Source: Collinsella aerofaciens (GTDB lineage: Bacteria; Actinomycetota; Coriobacteriia; Coriobacteriales; Coriobacteriaceae). Taken from it: a stretch of 64,000 nt of DNA. The notes under the pieces were generated by a model, which made no database searches, was not told the DNA's origin, and saw only the letters and a program-made list of their open reading frames with translations. This document shows positions 57,225 to 64,000 of this stretch, piece after piece. The position numbers were made by a program, and so were the translations under genes. The first letter of the stretch is position 1, and each line of letters opens with the position of its first letter. The stretch spans positions 79,863 through 143,862 of the forward strand of contig JAJXHK010000002.1 of the NCBI GenBank assembly GCA_021639365.1, read 5' to 3'.

Positions 57225-58085
57225 TTAATTCTGCGCAGTCCAGACTTCACCATCCCCAAAGTCAAGCAGAAGAGGAAGATGGGTATGTCGATTTTCCGGC
57301 TCCGGAATTTTCTTCCATTCGCCATACATCGTTGTAAGATATTTATCCGTCATACGAGGAACGGGGAATTCACTGCCTTCGAAAACCGCACTGCTCAGAG
57401 GGAAAATCTCTGAAATAGGCACTGGCGCCATATTCGGCCAGCTTAACGTCAGACAATAATCAGAGACCTCACCCGTATTTGAGTCGGCAATACAGGAGTC
57501 GAACAAATCCTGGTAAGAGCATGCGCCTCGAGAAACCAGTCGTTCCACTACGTGTATAGCAGAACAACCAATTTGCTCGAGTTGTCCAAGGAACCCTTTA
57601 TGAGGGACAACAATGGAAGAAGAGTGATATAAATAAGCTCTTTTCTGTGCAATTGATGCAGTTCGGACTTGTTTTGCACGAAGGCGTTTATCTGTATAGA
57701 GCTGGTCATATGGAAAGATGTCGACAAAAATACCCATCGAACTGGAAGCCTCTCGAGCCTCCTGATTCTCGAAGCGAGTTTCATCGCGATACACCTTAGC
57801 AAACATCGCAGCATAGCCAATAGTATTCCGCGATGTATGGAGCGAATATCCTTCCGGTAAACCATCCTCGGCTAAAGAGCAAAAGCGGTCATAGTCTGAA
57901 CGCATCATTCCGATATCTATATCATCATCCCAAGGGATAAACCCCCTATGACGCATTGCTCCTAAACATGTTCCGCCATCAAGCCACCACCTGATGCCGT
58001 GCTTAGAGCAGAATGCAGCGACAACCTGAAGGATATCCAATTCAGTGTTTTGAAGCTTTAATAGCGCGTGAGCTTTAGACATCAT
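57225..58085 (-). CDS. LicD-family phosphotransferase
   Basis: 286 residues from the first of two adjacent ATGs (58085/58082). WWLDGGTCLGAMRHRGFIPWDDDIDIGM is the LicD/fukutin-type catalytic pattern (in parts: LDGGTCLGA, WDDDIDIG), then residues for Mg binding. LicD moves phosphocholine to teichoic acids; relatives move other phospho-polyols. No licABC is seen here. Starts five bases after the flippase gene. Confidence 0.88.
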   Translation of the reverse strand: MMSKAHALLKLQNTELDILQVVAAFCSKHGIRWWLDGGTCLGAMRHRGFIPWDDDIDIGMMRSDYDRFCSLAEDGLPEGYSLHTSRNTIGYAAMFAKVYRDETRFENQEAREASSSMGIFVDIFPYDQLYTDKRLRAKQVRTASIAQKRAYLYHSSSIVVPHKGFLGQLEQIGCSAIHVVERLVSRGACSYQDLFDSCIADSNTGEVSDYCLTLSWPNMAPVPISEIFPLSSAVFEGSEFPVPRMTDKYLTTMYGEWKKIPEPENRHTHLPLLLDFGDGEVWTAQN

Positions 58086-58089
58086 CGGC

Positions 58090-59334
58090 CTATCTCTTTT
58101 CCCCAAACCATTCTTGCGTCTGTTTCCCCAAAACAAAAGACTGATAAATTAGGCAAATAGCATTGGATATAAGCGCCGTTACAGTAGGGCCATTTAAGCC
58201 AAACAACACTTGCGCGGGAGCCATGACAGCAACAGCACTGATTAAGGACAATATGCTGCCAACAAATACCCCTCGGTAGTTATCAAGAGAAACCAGCAAA
58301 TCGTTGACAAACCAAGCAATGCCAGTCAAAAAGGCACAAGCCAACATAGGCTGAAGGAGATCAGAATGTTTGGCTATTCCAGCGCCATAAAACAAAGACA
58401 GCAATAATTTGCCGAAAAAGAAAAGCGCAACTGCTGATATGACGCCGACAAATAAAATACCGGCAAGTATTTTACCTATAAGCGTAAAAAAGGACTTTTC
58501 CCTAGAATAGTAACGCTCTACTAAATAACCTAATAAAGGATTATAGATATACGTCGCACCCATTTGGATAATTGCCACGGGAGCAGCAACTGATGCATAA
58601 ATGCCTAGAGCAGAATCTCCGAATGTATAAGATAAATACTGCCTTGGAATATTCGGCGCCGCAGAAGCAGCAATGCCGCCCAGAACGATGGGCAAACAGC
58701 CACATAGGAAAGCTCTGACCTTCGCTTGGGTAATTCCAAGTTTGATTGCAGAGATTCGATTTGATCTCGGATAATCGTAAATAACACCGATACCTATAGT
58801 CACTACCGTCATTAGCAACAATGCACCTTCGAGGCTATTTAACAGCCCAAAGACAACAATGAACGAAAGGAGAGAACCAATGCCCTGCATTATGAGGGAT
58901 TTCCCAATATAGTCCATCCTATGGCCAACCTGATCATTGGCATGCATGACATCAATAACTAAGCCGGCGGTTTTATAGAGAGCATACAAAAGAACAGCAG
59001 GCACCGTATCAATACGACACGTCGCAATGGAATAGACGGCCAACATTGCAAACGCCATAAACGTAGTAAAGAAACGAAAAGTCAGGTATTCACCAGCAGA
59101 GTTTTTCCTTTCAACATCTGCAATTTGTACCGTGTACATCCTGTATTGGGCCAATTGAGAAAACATGTTGAAAATAGACATAGCAAGGGAATAAATTCCA
59201 GCAGCACTATATCCATCAGACAGTCGAACGACCAATATAGTGATTAGCCATTGACAGCCTAAATTCGTCAACGAGCCAACGGTATTCCAGAACATATTGT
59301 GTTTAATCGAAAGAGTCTTCTCTGTGGCTTCCAC
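58090..59334 (-). CDS. Wzx-type oligosaccharide flippase
   Basis: 414 residues from a GTG at 59334; a TTG at 59358 or ATG at 59295 are alternatives. About twelve helices of the MATE/MOP polysaccharide group (MFWNTVGSLTNLGCQWLITILVVRL at the start). It flips lipid-linked repeat units. This gives the locus a second export route besides the ABC pair at 36.7-38.4 kb. Confidence 0.83.
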   Translation of the reverse strand: MEATEKTLSIKHNMFWNTVGSLTNLGCQWLITILVVRLSDGYSAAGIYSLAMSIFNMFSQLAQYRMYTVQIADVERKNSAGEYLTFRFFTTFMAFAMLAVYSIATCRIDTVPAVLLYALYKTAGLVIDVMHANDQVGHRMDYIGKSLIMQGIGSLLSFIVVFGLLNSLEGALLLMTVVTIGIGVIYDYPRSNRISAIKLGITQAKVRAFLCGCLPIVLGGIAASAAPNIPRQYLSYTFGDSALGIYASVAAPVAIIQMGATYIYNPLLGYLVERYYSREKSFFTLIGKILAGILFVGVISAVALFFFGKLLLSLFYGAGIAKHSDLLQPMLACAFLTGIAWFVNDLLVSLDNYRGVFVGSILSLISAVAVMAPAQVLFGLNGPTVTALISNAICLIYQSFVLGKQTQEWFGEKR

Positions 59335-59378
59335 AAATATAAGCGCCCTTCTGAACAAGTCTCGATTCGGATACGAAG

Positions 59379-60344
59379 CTATTTTGCTTCTTTAATCATG
59401 TTTAAAATCAAAAGAAACAGCCAATTCGGTACAAGTCGCATAATGATTTCAGCTTTAGCAATGGACGGGCAAGCTCGTCGATATTTAAGCAAGCCAATTA
59501 TGGAGCGTCGCTCTCTTGCATCGGCGAACCCCATTATTTCCTTTAGGTGCGGTGAATCAGGAAATCTTTCGGCAAATTGCTTAGCTGTATCAACCCTGTT
59601 TTTGACTCTTGTTAAATACCAATCATCTTTTGAAGCAACACCCGCAAGGAATCCAGTTTCATTCCCGCCATGTCGACGATACTTAACCAAGGGAGTCGTT
59701 GTAAAACTGCACTTCCCCAGTTCGCTGCAGCCCAATGTCAACCACAAATCATGTGCAGTGGATTCCGGAAAGGGAATCATCGACTTAGCAGCACTCGCAT
59801 CTAGCATGAGAGCCATACCAATGCCGTAGCATACACTTGCAGCCTGAATAGTAATATCCTCTCCGGAGCACCAATTTACTTCAGGCGAATTTGGATGAGC
59901 TTTTCTGTAGCTCTCTACCAGCATGTTTCCGTTTTCGTCGATTACCGATCTATCGCAAACATCAAGAATTGAGCCTTCTTCTAGCATATGGTTGAGCGAA
60001 ACTTGAACTCTGTTAGGCTCCCAAATATCATCTTGATCGCAAAATACTACGTAATCCCCTTCTGCCAAAGAGAGTAGTGCCTCGAACGATTTGACATAAC
60101 CGAGATTTTTATCGCCATGATAATAACGATAGGCGTTTTTCTTTATATGCTCTTGGATAAACCCCTCTAAAGAGGCCGATTCGGGGCAGTCATTTCTGAC
60201 CAAAAGCGTAACCGGAAACGTTTGTTCATCAATCGAATCAAGTTGAGCGGCGAAAAACTTAAGATCAGGTTTATATGCTGAAAGAAGTACGCATACGCCT
60301 GTACCATTTCCCTTTTCTATTTCCAAAAATCCTCCCAAAGTCAT
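59379..60344 (-). CDS. GT2 glycosyltransferase, rhamnosyltransferase-like
   Basis: 321 residues. VCVLLSAYKPDLKFFAAQLDSI and YVVFCDQDDIWEPNRV are typical of rhamnosyl- and galactofuranosyl-type GT2 (DQDD). The dTDP-rhamnose genes nearby fit a rhamnose donor; this is inference. ATG has a weak GGA site. First gene of the minus-strand glycan run. Confidence 0.85.
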   Translation of the reverse strand: MTLGGFLEIEKGNGTGVCVLLSAYKPDLKFFAAQLDSIDEQTFPVTLLVRNDCPESASLEGFIQEHIKKNAYRYYHGDKNLGYVKSFEALLSLAEGDYVVFCDQDDIWEPNRVQVSLNHMLEEGSILDVCDRSVIDENGNMLVESYRKAHPNSPEVNWCSGEDITIQAASVCYGIGMALMLDASAAKSMIPFPESTAHDLWLTLGCSELGKCSFTTTPLVKYRRHGGNETGFLAGVASKDDWYLTRVKNRVDTAKQFAERFPDSPHLKEIMGFADARERRSIIGLLKYRRACPSIAKAEIIMRLVPNWLFLLILNMIKEAK

Positions 60345-60700
60345 GTTTCCAAGATTAGCAAAGCAATCATTAGAGATTTAAGGTGTTGTTTATTACGCTC
60401 AAAAAAGACAGGAGAAGGCTCGGCCTTTAGATAATACATGGCGGCAAATTGAATGGTGCTCCCGTAATTTTTAACACCAACACCGACATCTCGCCCCCCC
60501 TAGAGGGAGCGAGATGGTTGGCTTTTCAAAATAATCTGAAAAGGAAGCTCGTAGAGAATTAAAATCCTGCGCACCGGAAGTGCATACAGTTTATGACTGC
60601 CTTCTCATGAAACCGCTTGCCAAATCAAAGCACCTCAATTGGAAAAGAGTCCCTTAAGAATCAGTGTCTTTCTCCCACCTTTAAAGACACTTGTCCAATA
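60345..60700. other. 356-base gap with one strong hairpin
   Basis: No gene is supported. CATCTCGC...GCGAGATG at 60487-60516 forms a stem of about 13 pairs around CTA(G), lacking an immediate T-run. The gap likely holds the promoter of the GT2 gene and the end of the transpeptidase transcript. Confidence 0.5.
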
Positions 60701-62770
60701 TCAATAGGTAACAACCTTTGTTCCATAAGGAATGTTATCGTAAATCCATTTTGCGTTCTGGATCTCAAGGCGCACACATCCTGCAGAGGATGGAACGCCC
60801 ATCGTGGGATCCATCACCCGGTTACTGTTGACGTAGTAGGGCGAAGAATGGAATAGATAATCACCGTAGAACTGTGTGTAGTAATAGCAAGTATATCCAT
60901 GCCCAAAGGAGTATCCCTTTCCGTAGACTTGGTACTCCCCTATCACAGTTGGCGTACTGGCTTTTCCCGTCGAACATACATATCGACGGTTTAAGGACCA
61001 ATTATTCCATGACCCAGTGTAGATGCTCGTGATACAACGCGACGTATCGACAAGTATCAGCCAATTTGTATTGCTTGAATAACTTTGAGCTTTAGCGTCC
61101 ATATAGTCTGACACCCACGCGCCGTTAGCCATGAAGTAATTCCAGGATCCGTCCACAACGCGCCAGCCAGTAGCCATAGCCCCACTAGCATCAAGCCAAT
61201 ACCAGGTGCCGCCCAAATTGAGCCATCCCGTCTGCATATAACCAGACGAATTCAAGTAATACCAATATCCGTTAACGGCAACCCAACCGGTTTTCATAAC
61301 GTAAGTAGATGGATCTAAATAGAACCAGGAGCCATCCTTGCTCAGCCAGCCAGATCGTGCATAGCCAGCGGTCTCATCAAAGAAGTACCATTTTCCGTTA
61401 ACGTTCTGCCAGCCGACGCTCAAGGAGCCATTAGTCGGATCAGCATAGAAAATGCAGCCACCAAGCGTCACGAAACCGCGCGCTTCGACCAATTCGCCAT
61501 CGCCGTTTGAAGTAAATAACTTCCCATTGCGCAATGTTCCGCACAACGAGCAGTCAGAACCAGCAAAAGCCTTAGACGGACCATCCTGAACCGAGTCCTG
61601 GACATCTACCCATTCACGACAAGCAACAGCGCCTGAGCCTTTTGCATAATAGCTTTTCCCATTTACAGAAAAATGCCCGAGCAGCATTTTGCCGTCGACG
61701 GCAGGATCAAGATAATAGTATTGGCTACCGTCCTTCAGCCAACCCGTCTTTACAATACCCGATGCATTAGATGGCTCAGCGTAATACCAGTCTTCATCGC
61801 TCATAAACCAGCCGAGTGACAGCGCTCCCGTTGAAGAAAAATGATACCGATTCGATCCGATGGAAAAAAAGCCGGTAACCATTCTATTGTCATTTGCGAT
61901 ATCGAGCCAATACCAAGCGCCGTTCACCGAACGCCAGCCCGACGCAAGTGCGCCGGAACCGTCTGCGTAATACCAGTCCGTACCATCAAACACCCAACCA
62001 ACAGCCATTGCACCGGAATCCGATAAATAATAACGTGATGAGCCAACGGAAACGATTCCCCTAGACATAGCATCATCATTGGCGGGATCAAGCCAATACC
62101 AGTTATTGCCAGTTTGAAGCCAACCGGTTAAGACTTCACCATTGCTACCCCAATACCATAAACCGTTATCAAGACACCATCCATTAATCAGTCCATAGGT
62201 TCCAAGAAGATAAGGATGCCCATCGATAACACGTCGCCCAGTAACCATGGAACAGCCGTCAAGGGAGTCAAACCAGTACCATTGGCCTCCGATAAGCTGC
62301 CAACCATTTGCCAAAGCGCCTGATGGACTCGCGTAATACCACTTATTGTCAGTAAAAATCCAGCCGCAACTCATCGCGCCGTCACGAGCGGGGTCCAAAT
62401 AAAACAACGAGCCGTCAACATTCTGCATTCCGGTCAAACGGCAGTCGTCAAGATAGTAATACCAGGACAAACCGTCCCATTGCCATCCAGATAGTTTTTC
62501 CGTCGTCGACGAGTCTTGGCTTTCGACAACCTGTGGATTCGAATCTTCCGCTGTTTTGCCAGCATAATCGTTGGAATCTTGAGCGAGACCGCCGCCGACA
62601 AAAGCACCCGACCCTTCCGTCGAGTCGCGCTCTACGATATCGTTATCCGCCCCCTCTTCCACGGCATAAGCAGTGCAAGAAAACGCGGGGGCGAAAACCG
62701 AGAGCGAGGCGGATAGTAGCACCAAGCCGATTGCTCGCCAGCAAATTCGATGATCAATCCGAGCATTCAT
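60701..62770 (-). CDS. exported GW-repeat L,D-transpeptidase (YkuD)
   Basis: 689 residues from the ATG at 62770 (GGGGG before); a TTG at 62812 is too far. Signal peptide about 1-37, an acidic linker, then about twenty cell-wall-binding repeats (residues about 95-560) of WYYLD/WYWLD type. Residues about 575-689: YkuD domain with the HSSPYY histidine and SSAGCVRL cysteine. It would crosslink or anchor peptidoglycan. Ends shortly before the 356-base gap. Confidence 0.88.
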   Translation of the reverse strand: MNARIDHRICWRAIGLVLLSASLSVFAPAFSCTAYAVEEGADNDIVERDSTEGSGAFVGGGLAQDSNDYAGKTAEDSNPQVVESQDSSTTEKLSGWQWDGLSWYYYLDDCRLTGMQNVDGSLFYLDPARDGAMSCGWIFTDNKWYYASPSGALANGWQLIGGQWYWFDSLDGCSMVTGRRVIDGHPYLLGTYGLINGWCLDNGLWYWGSNGEVLTGWLQTGNNWYWLDPANDDAMSRGIVSVGSSRYYLSDSGAMAVGWVFDGTDWYYADGSGALASGWRSVNGAWYWLDIANDNRMVTGFFSIGSNRYHFSSTGALSLGWFMSDEDWYYAEPSNASGIVKTGWLKDGSQYYYLDPAVDGKMLLGHFSVNGKSYYAKGSGAVACREWVDVQDSVQDGPSKAFAGSDCSLCGTLRNGKLFTSNGDGELVEARGFVTLGGCIFYADPTNGSLSVGWQNVNGKWYFFDETAGYARSGWLSKDGSWFYLDPSTYVMKTGWVAVNGYWYYLNSSGYMQTGWLNLGGTWYWLDASGAMATGWRVVDGSWNYFMANGAWVSDYMDAKAQSYSSNTNWLILVDTSRCITSIYTGSWNNWSLNRRYVCSTGKASTPTVIGEYQVYGKGYSFGHGYTCYYYTQFYGDYLFHSSPYYVNSNRVMDPTMGVPSSAGCVRLEIQNAKWIYDNIPYGTKVVTY

Positions 62771-62812
62771 TTCAGGCCCCCAACCGGTACCGACTGTCTT
62801 ACAAGGAATCAA

Positions 62813-64000
62813 TTAGATAAACGGACGGGCTGCGCCGATCACATTTCCCCTAGCGCTGACGGGATGAATACCGACACCCTGATGAGGCCAGGAGTCAATC
62901 ATCATACCGCCGCCAAGTGCGATTGCGATATGCCCGCGATAATAAATCACATCGCCACGCTGAATCGAGCTGGTGCTCACGGGCATAAAGATGTTGCTTC
63001 GATACCAATTCATCGAATTGTAGGTTTGGCTTGGATCCCAGCGATGGTTATAAGGGTTGTAAACACCCATATCCATGCCAGTAGCATAAAGACATTGCAA
63101 GACAAAACCAGAGCAATCAACAGCCCCGCCGGGAGCGGTAGACCAAGGCTCAATATATTGCGTACCGATATATTCGTAAGCACGCTGAATAAAGGCATTC
63201 ACGCAATCTTCCCGCGTCGCTTCGACAGAAATGCGAGAAGGAGTCACATAGGTAAAGTAGCCAGTGCAGTAGCTAGGCAACTGAACAGTCCAAGAGCTGA
63301 CCTGGGGATACTGCGGAGGATTTTGCCAGCCAACCTTGTCGCACTGGCCATCGCTCCAGAAAATTCGACGCACGCCATCGATGGTTCTTGCGCCTGTTGC
63401 CATAGCACCACTGCCGTCTAGCCAATACCACTTACCCGAATCTTTAAGCCAGCCAACATGCATGCTGCCGTTGGAGTCAAGGTAATACCATGTTCCATTG
63501 AGGCATTTCCAACCAGTTGCCATTTTTCCGTCGGCGTTTAGGTAATACCATGCACCGTCAGTAAAAACCCATCCAGTTTTCATCGCACCAGAATCGGCAT
63601 CAAGCCAATACCAATCGCCATCAATCTGCAGCCATCCACGATGAATGACGCCCGTTCCGGGCTCAGCATAAAACCTTTGATTTGCAACATTAACCCAACC
63701 GGACGCAACCTGCCAGCCATCAGCTCCAGCTGTTTTTAGGATAGTACCGTTTTCGCGGATCACATCTTTGCAAAGATATCCATTGCCATCGGCATATCTT
63801 TCTACGCCGTCTTTAACGGTAATCCAGCTTGACACCACAAGTCTACCGCTCAGGTTTGCGAAACAATCGTTGCCGCCCACCTCAAATAAGCCCGTTTTCA
63901 TGAGATGGCTAGCAGGGTCCAGGTAATACCAACTCACGCCCTCTTTATACCAGCCAGAAATAAGCGCGCCAGATTCAGAGGCAAAATACCAGCCGTCCTC
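62813..64000 (-). CDS. GW-repeat NlpC/P60 endopeptidase, 5' end beyond window
   Basis: The frame is open to the window edge (396 codons including the stop), so the N-terminus is missing. Repeats of the same kind continue to about 63300 on the map, the last 125 residues forming NlpC/P60: Cys in VDCSGFVLQCLY, His in RGHIAIALGG. It likely cuts stem peptides. It lies 42 bases upstream of the transpeptidase gene on the same strand, so the two may be co-transcribed. Confidence 0.85.
   Translation of the reverse strand, partial: EDGWYFASESGALISGWYKEGVSWYYLDPASHLMKTGLFEVGGNDCFANLSGRLVVSSWITVKDGVERYADGNGYLCKDVIRENGTILKTAGADGWQVASGWVNVANQRFYAEPGTGVIHRGWLQIDGDWYWLDADSGAMKTGWVFTDGAWYYLNADGKMATGWKCLNGTWYYLDSNGSMHVGWLKDSGKWYWLDGSGAMATGARTIDGVRRIFWSDGQCDKVGWQNPPQYPQVSSWTVQLPSYCTGYFTYVTPSRISVEATREDCVNAFIQRAYEYIGTQYIEPWSTAPGGAVDCSGFVLQCLYATGMDMGVYNPYNHRWDPSQTYNSMNWYRSNIFMPVSTSSIQRGDVIYYRGHIAIALGGGMMIDSWPHQGVGIHPVSARGNVIGAARPFI

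Noticed and set aside
60487..60516. Intrinsic terminator in the 60.3-60.7 kb gap
   Set aside because: The hairpin is strong, but no T-run follows on either strand, so it is kept only as part of the gap description.

Overview
The window looks like chromosome of a Coriobacteriia member, most probably Collinsella. This is inference from gene content and style: GC-rich housekeeping genes with many TTG starts, a two-subunit glycyl-tRNA synthetase next to a PPDK regulator, an rplU-rpmA / obg-nadD-yqeK-rsfS block, a mreBCD-mrdA-rodA block, GW-type cell-wall-binding repeat proteins and short palindromic intergenic repeats. No species marker such as rRNA is present.

Positions 1-6278 (minus) read as one run: rpsP-khpA-rimM-trmD-lepB-glyQ-glyS-PPDK regulator (cut by the window edge). 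A lone dinB follows on the plus strand. Positions 7833-24732 (minus) hold rsfS, yqeK, nadD and obg; rpmA and rplU with their own promoter and terminator; a radical SAM pair; a DUF697-like protein; the elongasome genes rodA, mrdA and mreDCB; a TPR membrane protein; a cyclophilin and a zinc-ribbon membrane protein. A CtpE-like P-type ATPase and tRNA-Arg(CCG) follow.

Positions 27963-36496 (plus) encode the whole route from DAHP to chorismate and on to prephenate, phenylpyruvate and the tyrosine precursor: aroF, tyrA, aroB, aroA, aroC, pheA, a fused aroE-aroK and aroQ. In front of aroF lies a short reading frame with Tyr and Phe codons overlapping a terminator-like hairpin, a possible attenuator. 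tRNA-Arg(TCT) ends this block.

From 36.7 kb to the end the window is a surface-glycan region: a TagGH/Wzm-Wzt-like ABC exporter, glycosyltransferases including a CsbB-YfhO-like pair, dTDP-rhamnose genes (a fused rfbC-rfbD, rfbB, rfbA), a large twin-domain glycosyltransferase, a GT2-DUF2304 pair, a DUF2142 membrane protein, a GT4, a LicD-family protein, a Wzx-like flippase and another GT2. Three repeat-bearing exported enzymes with different catalytic ends lie here: CHAP-like, L,D-transpeptidase and NlpC/P60. Base composition is mosaic: the rfb genes are very GC-rich, while the genes at 45.6-46.6 kb and 47.8-60.3 kb are visibly AT-richer, suggesting separate acquisitions.

The least explained items are a two-gene cassette (DUF4869 plus a small P-loop ATPase) wedged between rfbB and rfbA, the aro leader, and the palindromic repeat family. 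All calls come from reading the sequence; no database search was run.
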